A stretch of 64,000 bases of DNA, from contig NZ_CP071795.1 of the NCBI RefSeq assembly GCF_017498485.1, positions 1,488,001 to 1,552,000 of the forward strand, given 5' to 3'. This document shows, one piece after another, positions 36,581 to 44,952 of this stretch. The notes beneath the pieces are model-generated. The model searched no databases and had not been told where the DNA came from. It saw only the letters and a program-made list of their open reading frames with translations. Source of the DNA: Polaribacter batillariae. GTDB lineage: Bacteria > Bacteroidota > Bacteroidia > Flavobacteriales > Flavobacteriaceae. Within the stretch, counting starts at the first letter, position 1, and each line of letters begins with the position of its first letter. Both the position numbers and the translations under genes were made by a program.

Positions 36581-38313
36581 TTACTCTAGCCTTACATCGG
36601 AAACACTTGCTCCAGAAGGCACCATTGGAAATACATTTCCTTCTTTTTCTACACATACTTCTAAGAAATACGCTTCTTTGCTCTCCATCATCTCTTTTAC
36701 TGCTTCTTTTAAGTCTTCTCTTTTTACAACTTTTCTAGCTTTTAAATAATATCCTTCTGCAATGGCTACAAAATTCGGGTTTATCATTTCTGTAGATGCG
36801 TAACGTTTATCGAAAAACAACTGTTGCCATTGACGTACCATTCCTAAAAATTCGTTATTTAAAACTACCACTTTTACTGCTGCTTTTTGCTGAAAAATAG
36901 TGCCTAATTCTTGAATGGTCATTTGATATCCGCCATCACCAGAAATAGAAACCACTTCGCGTTCTGGACATGCCATTTTTGCCCCAATTGCTGCTGGTAA
37001 ACCAAAGCCCATGGTTCCTAATCCGCCAGAAGTAATGTTACTTTTGGTCTTGTTAAAATCTGCATATCTACAAGCAATCATTTGATGCTGGCCAACATCT
37101 GTTACAATGGCAGCTTCTCCTTTACTTTGAATGTTAATTTCTTTAATTACTTCGCCCATGGTTAACCCTTCTTTGGTTGGATGGATGTCGTTTTTTATTA
37201 CTTTTTCGTACTCAATGGCATATAAGTCTTTAAATTTTTGATGCCATTTTTTATGAGAGTTCTTATTGATTAAAGGTAAAATCGCTTCTAAAGTTACTTT
37301 GGCATCACCTAAAACAGCTACATCTGCTTTTACATTTTTATTTACTTCTGCTGGATCGATTTCGAAATGAATTACTTTTGCTTGCGTAGCATATTCGTCT
37401 AATTTTCCTGTAACTCTATCGTCGAAACGCATTCCAATGGCAATTAAAACATCGCATTCATTGGTTAATTTATTGGGTGCATAATTTCCGTGCATGCCTA
37501 CCATACCCACATTAAATGGATGAGAAGTTGGCAATGCAGATGCTCCTAAAATTGTCCAAGCTGCAGGAATTTCTGCTTTTTCTACCAATGCTTTAAATTG
37601 CTCTTCTGCTTCGCTTAAAATAACTCCTTGCCCCAAACAATAAATGGTCTTTTTGCTTCATTTATTAATTTTGCGGCAGCTTCTAAAGAACCTTCTACGA
37701 TTTTTGGAATTGGGGTATAACTTCTTATTTTCTCGCATTTTTTGTAACAAAAATCGAACTCTTCGAACTGTGCATCTTTTGTAATATCTACTAAAACCGG
37801 TCCTGGTCTTCCACTTTTTGCAATGTAAAATGCTTTCGCTAAAGCTTCAGGAATGTCTTCTGCTTTGGTTACTTGGCAATTCCATTTTGTAACGGGTGTA
37901 GAAATACCTACAATATCTGTTTCCTGAAAGGCATCGCTTCCTAATAAATGAGAAGGAACTTGACCAGTAATACAAACCATTGGTGTAGAATCTATCTGCG
38001 CATCTGCAATTCCTGTAATTAAATTGGTGGCTCCTGGCCCCGAAGTTGCAATTGCAACACCCACTTTTCCAGAAATTCTTGCAAAACCTTGTGCAGAATG
38101 TGTGGCTCCTTGTTCATGACGTGTTAACACATGATGAATTTTATCTTGATACTTATACAGTTCGTCATAAACTGGCATAATTGCACCTCCAGGATAACCA
38201 TAAATAATTTTTACATCTTCGGCTATTAAACATCTTACAATTGCTTCGCTCCCAGAAATTCTCTCTGTAACTTTTGCTGATGTTTGCTTGTTTTGTATGG
38301 TTTGTGTTTCCAT
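36581..38313 (-). pseudogene. ilvB: Acetolactate synthase large (catalytic) subunit, split by a one-base frameshift
   Basis: A ThDP-dependent enzyme joining two pyruvates, or pyruvate and 2-oxobutanoate, the first common step of valine and isoleucine synthesis. The first frame (from ATG 38313) carries GYPGGAIMPVYDELYKYQDK, HEQGATHSAQGFAR and SGPGATNLITGIADAQ and ends VWGKELF at 37615. The second (37636-36581) carries the FAD-like middle and ThDP domains, including ISGDGGYQMTIQELGT and EFLGMVRQWQQLFF. At 37632-37635 there are four G on the minus strand (C on +). A fifth would give VWGQGVILSEAEEQ and one 577-residue protein of normal length. Because ilvN, C and D are intact, an assembly indel is more likely than a dead gene. 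Confidence 0.88.
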
Positions 38314-38409
38314 ATGTTTTATTTTTTTTTGATGAAAAGAAAAGAATAAAGTTTTATAATTCTTGTCTTTTTTAGTCTTACTTCTTTTCTTTCTTAATTT
38401 ATATACCTA

Positions 38410-38428
38410 CAAGGTTTTTGAAACCTTG
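38410..38428. repeat. Small palindrome between ilvB and ilvD
   Basis: CAAGGTTT / AAACCTTG, a perfect 8-bp stem with loop TTG, in the 145-base gap. It resembles the CAAGG...CCTTG palindromes around the RAYT gene. Confidence 0.5.
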
Positions 38429-38458
38429 CGGGATGTTTTTAAAGCCTTTCTAGGTGTT

Positions 38459-40135
38459 TTACAAATCTGTGACACAACCTTTTGATGCAGATGCTACTGA
38501 TTTTGCGTATTTATATAAAATTCCTTTTTTGTGTTTTAATGCTGGTGCTACCCATTTTGCTTTTCTTTCTGCTAATTCTTCATCAGAAATTAAAACATTT
38601 ATAGAGTTGTCTTCTGCACTAATTCTTATCTTATCCCCTGTTTTTATTAAACCTATTGCACCTCCAGATTGTGCTTCTGGTGTAATATGACCAACTACAA
38701 AGCCATGAGTTCCTCCAGAAAAACGACCATCTGTAATTAATGCGACAGATTTTCCTAAACCTGCTCCCATAATTAATGATGTTGGTTTTAACATTTCTGG
38801 CATTCCTGGTCCTCCTTTTGGTCCCACATATCTAATAACGACTACATCTCCTTTTTCTACCTCTCCATTAGAAATTCCTGTATTTGCTGCTTGTTCACCA
38901 TCATACACCACTGCTTTTCCTTCGAACAATAAACCTTCGTTTCCAGAAATTTTTGCAACTGCTCCTTCAGGAGCTAAGTTTCCGTAAATAATTTGAATAT
39001 TTCCTGATGACTTTAACGCTTTATCTTTTGGATAAATAACATCTTGGGCTTCAAATTCTATAGCTTTTACATCTGCAAGATTCTCTGCTAAAGTTTTTCC
39101 TGTTACAGTTAAACAATCTCCATGTAAATAGCCATTGTCTAATAAATATTTCATAATTGCGGGTGTTCCTCCAACTCCATGTACATCTTCCATTAAGTAT
39201 TTTCCAGATGGTTTTAAGTCTGCAATTAACGGAGTTCTATCTGAAACTCTTTGAAAATCTTCTAGAGTAAATTCGATATCTGCAGCGTGTGCAATTGCTA
39301 AAAAGTGTAATACTGCATTTGTAGAACCTCCTAAAGCGTTTACCAATGCAACTGCATTTTCTAACGATTTTTTAGAAATAATATCTAAAGGTTTTAAATC
39401 TAATTCTAATAAATTTTTAATGGCTAAAGCGGTTCTTTCTGCTTCAGACAATTTATTCGGGTTTTCTGCAGGAATAGATGAGTTGTAAGGCAATGCAAAA
39501 CCCATGCATTCGATTGCAGATGCCATTGTGTTGGCTGTGTACATTCCGCCACAAGCGCCTGCTCCTGGAATGGCTCTTTTAATAATTTCTTTGTATTCTG
39601 CTTCGTCTATTTCTCCAGCAACTTTTTGCCCTAAAGCTTCGAATGCAGAAACAATATTTAATTTTCTTCCTTTGTAATTTCCTGATGCGATGGTACCTCC
39701 ATACATCATAATTGATGGTCGATTTAAACGCAACATCGCAATAACGGCTCCTGGCATATTTTTATCGCAACCTACTACAGAAACCAATGCATCGTAACTT
39801 TGCGCATTCATTACGGTTTCTATGGAATCTGCAATAATATCTCTGGAAGCTAAGGAATAATTCATACCTGAGGTTCCCATTGAAATTCCATCTGAAACAC
39901 CAATTGTATTAAAAACTAAACCTACTAAACCTGCAATTTTAGATTCCACTTTTACTTCTGCTGCTAAATTGTTTAAGTGCATGTTACATGGGTTTCCATC
40001 ATAACCTGTACTTGCAATACCCACTTGTGCTTTGCTCATATCTTCGTCACTCAAACCAACTGCGTATAGCATTGCTTGAGATGCTGGTTGAGATTCGTCT
40101 TGTGTTAATCTTTTGCTGTGTTTATTTAATTCCAT
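38459..40135 (-). CDS. ilvD: Dihydroxy-acid dehydratase
   Basis: A 558-residue Fe-S dehydratase that converts dihydroxy-isovalerate or dihydroxy-methylvalerate to the keto acids. Cluster cysteines lie in [16 protein letters not shown] and [16 protein letters not shown], with another in the [11 protein letters not shown] segment; the C-terminal [19 protein letters not shown] is the family signature. It is the first structural gene of the ilv operon, behind the ilvL leader and attenuator. Confidence 0.96.
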   Translation of the reverse strand: MELNKHSKRLTQDESQPASQAMLYAVGLSDEDMSKAQVGIASTGYDGNPCNMHLNNLAAEVKVESKIAGLVGLVFNTIGVSDGISMGTSGMNYSLASRDIIADSIETVMNAQSYDALVSVVGCDKNMPGAVIAMLRLNRPSIMMYGGTIASGNYKGRKLNIVSAFEALGQKVAGEIDEAEYKEIIKRAIPGAGACGGMYTANTMASAIECMGFALPYNSSIPAENPNKLSEAERTALAIKNLLELDLKPLDIISKKSLENAVALVNALGGSTNAVLHFLAIAHAADIEFTLEDFQRVSDRTPLIADLKPSGKYLMEDVHGVGGTPAIMKYLLDNGYLHGDCLTVTGKTLAENLADVKAIEFEAQDVIYPKDKALKSSGNIQIIYGNLAPEGAVAKISGNEGLLFEGKAVVYDGEQAANTGISNGEVEKGDVVVIRYVGPKGGPGMPEMLKPTSLIMGAGLGKSVALITDGRFSGGTHGFVVGHITPEAQSGGAIGLIKTGDKIRISAEDNSINVLISDEELAERKAKWVAPALKHKKGILYKYAKSVASASKGCVTDL

Positions 40136-40306
40136 TTATTGTTTTGTTCGATTTGTTGACTAAATTACTGTGTTTTTACGTTTTTGTTGCATAATCTTTA
40201 TTAAAAATCTTTAAATTCAGGTATTCGAAAGCATGCTTAACTTTTTGATTTTTAATTATTTAACTACTTCTTATTATGACGTTCAAAAACAGATAAATAT
40301 TTCCAT

Positions 40307-40335
40307 AAAAAAACCTTCCGTTTATAGGAAGGTTT
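40307..40335 (-). terminator. ilv attenuator (intrinsic terminator after the ilvL leader)
   Basis: Perfect 9-bp stem GGAAGGTTT-type (AAACCTTCC at 40311-40319 with GGAAGGTTT at 40327-40335), loop of seven bases, followed on the minus strand by seven U. It lies 33 bases past the leader stop and about 170 bases before ilvD. Confidence 0.8.
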
Positions 40336-40367
40336 GCTTTATAAAATATATAAATACTACTTCCTTA

Positions 40368-40430
40368 TCATGTCGTAATAATTACGATGACAATAATAAT
40401 AGAAATAATATTTGATAATTGGTTTTTCAT
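40368..40430 (-). CDS. ilvL: ilv operon leader peptide
   Basis: A 20-residue open frame starting with ATG at 40430. After MKNQLSN it runs IISIIIVIVIITT and stops, with nine Ile, two Val, one Leu and two Thr codons. Placed before a U-tailed terminator and the ilv biosynthesis genes, this is the form of a transcription-attenuation leader: ribosome stalling at Ile/Val codons when charged tRNA is low would prevent the terminator from forming. The candidate promoter ends only eight bases before the ATG, so the mRNA may be nearly leaderless. The 388-base gap 40136-40523 holds this leader, the attenuator, the promoter and a palindrome. Confidence 0.8.
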   Translation of the reverse strand: MKNQLSNIISIIIVIVIITT

Positions 40431-40438
40431 TTGAGCAA

Positions 40439-40471
40439 CAAATATTTTAATTTTTTATTTTATTATGCAAA
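40439..40471 (-). promoter_or_regulatory. Candidate promoter for ilvL-ilvDBNCA
   Basis: Minus strand TTTG (40471-40468), 21 bases, AATATTTG (40446-40439), seven of eight positions of TAnnTTTG-like form. The start site would lie within a few bases of the ilvL ATG. Confidence 0.45.
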
Positions 40472-40491
40472 TAAATATTTACTTTTTTTTG

Positions 40492-40511
40492 CAAGGAGTT
40501 AAAACCCCTTG
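40492..40511. repeat. REP-like palindrome between leuB and ilvL
   Basis: CAAGGAGTTAAAACCCCTTG, imperfect palindrome of the same type as those at the RAYT gene, with a second half-arm CCCTTTG just after. It lies twelve bases past the leuB stop and could also terminate leuB. Confidence 0.5.
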
Positions 40512-40523
40512 TAAAACCCTTTG

Positions 40524-41645
40524 TTAAATAATGGTACTTTGCCCAGCGTGAATATTTATAAAATTTAGATTGCTATCTTCTTGATTTAAGATATAATCTG
40601 CAATAAAATCGCCTACTTTAGACGTCGATGCTGCGTATTTATTTTTTCCTTTAATGTCTTCTGTAGTGATGTTTAAGTCTAAAGATTTTTCTACTGCTCT
40701 TTCAATAGCATCTGCTTCTTCTAACAAACCTAAGTGCTCTAATAGCATGGCTGCAGATAAAATTGATGCTAATGGATTTGCGATATCTTTGCCTTTTGCT
40801 TCTGAAAATGTTCCGTGAACTGGCGCAAATAATGCGTTGTTATTTCCTATGGAAGAAGACGATAATAAACCTATTGAACCACTAATTACGCTAACTTCGT
40901 CTGAAAATATATCTCCAAATAGGTTGTCTGTTAAAACAACGTCGAAGCTTTTGGGTTTTAAAATTAACTTCATCGCAGCATTATCTGCATACATATGCTC
41001 TAATGCTACATTTTTGTATTGTTTTGCAATTTCTGTAACTGTTTTTCGCCACAGTTTCGAAGTTTCTAATACATTAGATTTATCTATTAGAGTTACTTTT
41101 TTCTTTCTGCCTTGTGCTGCTTTAAATGCCAAATGTGCAATTCTCGAAATTTCGTCTTCGCAATAAGAGCAAACATCGAATGCATTTTTACCATCTTTGC
41201 TTACTTCTTTTTTGCCAAAATAAATGCCTGATGTTAATTCTCTAAAAATTACAATATCTGTACCTTTTATAATCTCTCTTTTTAATGGAGAGTTTTTAAT
41301 AAGTTGGTCGTAGGCTTTTACAGGGTTTACATTGCAAAAAAGATCCAATTCTTTTCTTAATTTTAGCAAACCTTGTTCTGGTCTTATTCTTAACGATGGA
41401 TCGTTGTCGTACTTTGGATCGCCAATAGCACCAAATAAAATGGCATCTGCTTTTTTACAAATTTCAATTGTTTTTTCTGGCAAAGGATTTCCTGTTGCCT
41501 CGATTGCACAAGAACCCATTTGAGCTTCTTCGTATAAAAAAATATGGTCGTACACTTCTGCAACTGCATCTAATGCTTTTTTTGCTTGATTGGTTACTTC
41601 TGGCCCAATACCATCTCCTGGAATTACTGCTATTGTGTATTTCAT
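40524..41645 (-). CDS. leuB: 3-isopropylmalate dehydrogenase
   Basis: A 373-residue NAD-dependent beta-decarboxylating dehydrogenase, third step of leucine synthesis. It shows TIAVIPGDGIGPEVTNQAKK at the start, FRELTSGIYFGKKEVSKDG, LIDKSNVLETSKLWRKTVTE and the metal-binding VLTDNLFGDIFSDEVSVISG. It follows leuA by 120 bases. The genes for the isomerase (leuC, leuD), usually found with it, are not in this window. Confidence 0.94.
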   Translation of the reverse strand: MKYTIAVIPGDGIGPEVTNQAKKALDAVAEVYDHIFLYEEAQMGSCAIEATGNPLPEKTIEICKKADAILFGAIGDPKYDNDPSLRIRPEQGLLKLRKELDLFCNVNPVKAYDQLIKNSPLKREIIKGTDIVIFRELTSGIYFGKKEVSKDGKNAFDVCSYCEDEISRIAHLAFKAAQGRKKKVTLIDKSNVLETSKLWRKTVTEIAKQYKNVALEHMYADNAAMKLILKPKSFDVVLTDNLFGDIFSDEVSVISGSIGLLSSSSIGNNNALFAPVHGTFSEAKGKDIANPLASILSAAMLLEHLGLLEEADAIERAVEKSLDLNITTEDIKGKNKYAASTSKVGDFIADYILNQEDSNLNFINIHAGQSTII

Positions 41646-41765
41646 TTACTATTTTTTTGCAGATTTTATCTTAAAAATCAAAGGTAGCTGCTAATTTACG
41701 AATAAGCTGGTTGACTAAAAAATTTCACAACTACCTATGAAGACAAAGTTTATTTTTAAATTTCT

Positions 41766-42947
41766 CTAAGATGAAGCAACTGCTATTTTAGAGGTTTTAT
41801 TTACTTTTTTCATTATTTGATGAATATCTTCATCTTTTACTTCTTTCTGTTTGTCTGCCGTTTCTAAAAACGAAGTATAGGCTTTATCTAACTGAATTTT
41901 AGTTAATTCGTACCCTATTTTCTTCGCTCTATAAGCCAATGCTGCTCTACCACTTCTGGCTGTTAAAACAATAGCACTTTCTGTAACACCAACATCTTCT
42001 GGATTCATAATCTCGTAGGTTTCTCTGTTTTTTATTACTCCATCTTGATGAATTCCAGAACTATGCGCAAATGCATTTGCACCTACAATTGCTTTGTTTG
42101 GTTGTACAGGCATTCCCATACTTTCTCTCACCATAATAGAAGTATCGTACAATAACTTTGTATTGATAGAAGTTTCTAAGTTTAAATAAGGGTGTTGTTT
42201 TAACACCATAACCACTTCTTCTAAAGCTGTATTGCCTGCTCTTTCTCCAATTCCATTAATGGTACATTCTATTTGACGCGCACCATTAATAACTCCGGCA
42301 ATTGAGTTGGCAGTTGCCATTCCTAAGTCGTTATGACAGTGACAAGAAAGAATTACATTTTCGATTCCTTTTACGTTTTCACGTAAATATTTCATTTTTG
42401 CACCATACTCTTCTGGCAAACAATACCCAGTTGTATCTGGAATATTTAAAACAGTTGCCCCAGCTTTAATTACTTCTTCGCAAACTTTAGCTAAAAATGC
42501 GTTGTCTGTTCTACCAGCATCTTCGGCATAAAATTCGATATCTTCCACAAAAGATTTTGCGTAAGAAACTGCTTTTACGGCACGTTCTATTACTTTTTCT
42601 CTTGTAGAGTTAAATTTAAATTTTATATGAGAATCACTCGTTCCAATTCCTGTATGAATTCTTGGATATTTTGCAAATTTTAATGCTTCTACTGCAACTT
42701 TAATATCGTTTTCTACAGCTCTAGTTAAACCACAAACTGTAGCATTTTTTACAATTTTTGCAATTTCAGAAACAGACGCGAAATCTCCTGGACTTGATAC
42801 TGGAAAACCAGCTTCAATTACATTTACGCCCAACAAATCTAATCGCTCTGCAATCACTAATTTCTGTTTTGTATCTAACTTACAGCCAGGAACCTGCTCA
42901 CCATCTCTTAGTGTTGTGTCGAAAATTTGTACTTGATTGTCTTGCAT
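41766..42947 (-). CDS. leuA: 2-isopropylmalate synthase (short form without regulatory domain)
   Basis: A 393-residue protein that condenses acetyl-CoA with 2-oxoisovalerate. The HMGL-like TIM barrel starts [20 protein letters not shown], with the metal site in [19 protein letters not shown] and [15 protein letters not shown], and the flexible subdomain [20 protein letters not shown]. It stops after residue 393, so the C-terminal leucine-binding domain of about 120 residues in the long enterobacterial form is missing, and leucine feedback by that route is unlikely. A related condensing enzyme cannot be fully excluded. Confidence 0.87.
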   Translation of the reverse strand: MQDNQVQIFDTTLRDGEQVPGCKLDTKQKLVIAERLDLLGVNVIEAGFPVSSPGDFASVSEIAKIVKNATVCGLTRAVENDIKVAVEALKFAKYPRIHTGIGTSDSHIKFKFNSTREKVIERAVKAVSYAKSFVEDIEFYAEDAGRTDNAFLAKVCEEVIKAGATVLNIPDTTGYCLPEEYGAKMKYLRENVKGIENVILSCHCHNDLGMATANSIAGVINGARQIECTINGIGERAGNTALEEVVMVLKQHPYLNLETSINTKLLYDTSIMVRESMGMPVQPNKAIVGANAFAHSSGIHQDGVIKNRETYEIMNPEDVGVTESAIVLTARSGRAALAYRAKKIGYELTKIQLDKAYTSFLETADKQKEVKDEDIHQIMKKVNKTSKIAVASS

Positions 42948-42978
42948 AATTTCTGAAAAGATTATCTTTATTATAAAT

Positions 42979-42986
42979 CAAATATA
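42979..42986 (-). promoter_or_regulatory. Candidate -7 element for leuAB
   Basis: Minus strand TATATTTG, exact to TAnnTTTG, 31 bases before the leuA ATG. A TTTG lies 15 bases upstream, closer than the usual 19-21, so the -33 element is uncertain. Confidence 0.4.
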
Positions 42987-43079
42987 TATCTTGCATTTGC
43001 AAATAAATTATAAATTTACTAGCTAGTACGATTTCTAAAAGATTTTAAAAACATATAATTTATTGATTTTTAATTAATT

Positions 43080-44639
43080 ATGAGTAAAAATACTACATTA
43101 GCCAATCATCAAAATGATGCTCTTTTCGTGTTAATTAAATCGTTAACCAAGTCCGAAAAAAGGCAATTTAACCTCTATGTTGGAAGATTGGATGGTAATG
43201 TAGATGCAAAATTTTTCTCTCTTTTTAAATTTTTAGAGAAACTAAAAGTTTATGACGAAAAAGTAATTATTGGAAGTGGCATTGTTTCTAAACAACAATT
43301 ATCGAATTTAAAAGCACATTTGTATAAACAGATTTTAATTAGCTTACGACTAAACCCTGCTCATAAAAATATTCGAATTCAAATTAGAGAACAACTAGAT
43401 TTTGCAACAGTTCTATATCAAAAAGGATTGTATAAACAGAGTTTAAAATTGCTTGACAAAGCAAAAAATTTAGCCATCGAATACGAAGAAAAAAATATTG
43501 CTTACGAAATTGTAGAACTCGAAAAAGTAATCGAAACGCAATACATTACTCGAAGTTTAAGTAATAGAGCAGACCAGCTTTCTGTACAAGCAAAAGAGCT
43601 AAGCCAGCAAAACGTAATTGCTAGTAAATTGTCTAACTTATCACTTCAATTGTACAGTCATTTACTACAAAATGGCTATGTAAAAAACGAAGAAGAATTG
43701 CAATTTGTAAATAATTATTTCGAAGATCGTTTGCCAAAATACAAGTACGAAAAACTAGGTTTTAGAGAGCGTTTATGGTTGTATAAGGCACATTTATGGC
43801 ACAGTTTTTTGGTGCAAGATTTCTTACAGAGTTATAAATACGCTAATAAATGGGTAGATTTATTTAAGGAAAATAAAAAATTAATTATTTTACATCCTGT
43901 TTTTTATTTAAAAGGAATTAATTACTTGTTGGAAGCTTCTTTTTTTGTAAAAAAAGCATCTACCTTTAAACAAGAATTGACCGTTTTTGAGGAAGAAATT
44001 GAAGCTAAAAAAATTCCTTTAAACACCAATACCGAGCTTTTAATTTTTCAATACTTATATGCCAATAAACTGCATTTACATTTCTTGGAAGGCACTTTTA
44101 AAGAAGGTGAATATTTGGTTACAATAATCAACAAAAAAATTGAAAGTTACAACCATAGGTTAGACAACCATTACGTGGTAATGTTCTATTATAAAATTGC
44201 TTGCCTGTATTTTGGAATGGGTAAAAACGAATTGTGCATCGCCTATTTGCAAAAAATTATTCGCAATAAAATTGGTTCTGCAGAAGATTTGCAATGTTTT
44301 GCCCGTGTTTTAAATTTAATTGCACATTACGAATGTGGCTTGGACTACGACTTAGAAAGACAATTTATAGACACCTATAAATTCTTACTAAAAATGGAGA
44401 ATTTACAAGAAGTACAAAAGGTTTTCTTAACTTCTATTAGAGATTTAAGTGATGTGTTTCCGCACGAAATAAAAAATGAATTTAAAAAAATTCATACAAA
44501 ATTAAAGAAGTTCGAAAATCATCCTTACGAAAAAAGGGCTTTTTTATATTTAGATATTTTGTCTTGGTTAGAAAGCAAGATTGAAAACAAACCGATTGCT
44601 CAAGTCATTAAAGAAAAATCACGCCAGCTTTCCAAATAA
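43080..44639 (+). CDS. Uncharacterised helical-repeat protein
   Basis: A 519-residue protein I do not recognise by name. It opens with a charged segment (DALFVLIKSLTKSEKRQFNL), then repeats helix pairs resembling TPR units (LYQKGLYKQSLKLLDKAKNL; YYKIACLYFGMGKNELCIAY), rich in Leu, Tyr and Lys. There is no signal peptide or membrane helix, so it should be cytoplasmic. It is divergent from leuA and sits before the thr operon. A TPR-type scaffold or regulator is possible, but that is inference from the pattern only. Confidence 0.7.
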   Translation: MSKNTTLANHQNDALFVLIKSLTKSEKRQFNLYVGRLDGNVDAKFFSLFKFLEKLKVYDEKVIIGSGIVSKQQLSNLKAHLYKQILISLRLNPAHKNIRIQIREQLDFATVLYQKGLYKQSLKLLDKAKNLAIEYEEKNIAYEIVELEKVIETQYITRSLSNRADQLSVQAKELSQQNVIASKLSNLSLQLYSHLLQNGYVKNEEELQFVNNYFEDRLPKYKYEKLGFRERLWLYKAHLWHSFLVQDFLQSYKYANKWVDLFKENKKLIILHPVFYLKGINYLLEASFFVKKASTFKQELTVFEEEIEAKKIPLNTNTELLIFQYLYANKLHLHFLEGTFKEGEYLVTIINKKIESYNHRLDNHYVVMFYYKIACLYFGMGKNELCIAYLQKIIRNKIGSAEDLQCFARVLNLIAHYECGLDYDLERQFIDTYKFLLKMENLQEVQKVFLTSIRDLSDVFPHEIKNEFKKIHTKLKKFENHPYEKRAFLYLDILSWLESKIENKPIAQVIKEKSRQLSK

Positions 44640-44721
44640 TATCAAATTTTAAATTTTCACCACTTGTTTTTATCAATATGATATAAATTCAATAAAAACA
44701 CAAAATAAACACAACTTCGTG

Positions 44722-44751
44722 TTTGTGAATTAAATATTTCTAATATTTTTG
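44722..44751 (+). promoter_or_regulatory. Candidate promoter for thrL-thrABC
   Basis: TTTG (44722-44725), 18 bases, TATTTTTG (44744-44751), an exact -7 match with spacing one short of 19. The transcript would begin at or a few bases before the thrL GTG at 44756. Nothing else is visible in 44640-44721. Confidence 0.5.
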
Positions 44752-44755
44752 CCTT

Positions 44756-44845
44756 GTGAATCATCCAATAATACATACAAATTTAACCAATGCTATTTCT
44801 TTAGCAGGCACTATTATTGGCACAACTACAACAATTACCCTTTAG
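44756..44845 (+). CDS. thrL: thr operon leader peptide
   Basis: A 29-residue open frame from GTG 44756 to TAG 44845. Its C-terminal third reads AGTIIGTTTTITL; overall eight of 29 residues are Thr and six Ile, including four Thr codons in a row. It lies 107 bases before thrA and a hairpin follows. This is the form of an attenuation leader that senses charged Thr and Ile tRNA, the two end-products of the pathway. The GTG start is inferred, since no in-frame ATG is available; the composition and position are the stronger evidence. Confidence 0.75.
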   Translation: MNHPIIHTNLTNAISLAGTIIGTTTTITL

Positions 44846-44882
44846 GGGTTTACTATATTTCATATCAACTCAGGTCATTTAT

Positions 44883-44908
44883 ATTGTTTCGAATAATTTT
44901 GAAACAAT
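44883..44908 (+). terminator. Candidate thr attenuator hairpin
   Basis: Perfect stem ATTGTTTC / GAAACAAT with a ten-base loop, followed by TTTTC, between thrL and thrA. The U-tract is short, so it is a weaker terminator than the ilv one. Confidence 0.5.
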
Positions 44909-44952
44909 TTTCAATAAAAATTAATTTCACAGAATATTTATTCTTAAAAAAG

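Noticed and set aside
44749..44952. In-frame upstream extension of thrA by 68 codons
   Set aside because: It runs through the leader peptide and hairpin in another frame and has no aspartokinase similarity; ATG 44953 gives the canonical start.
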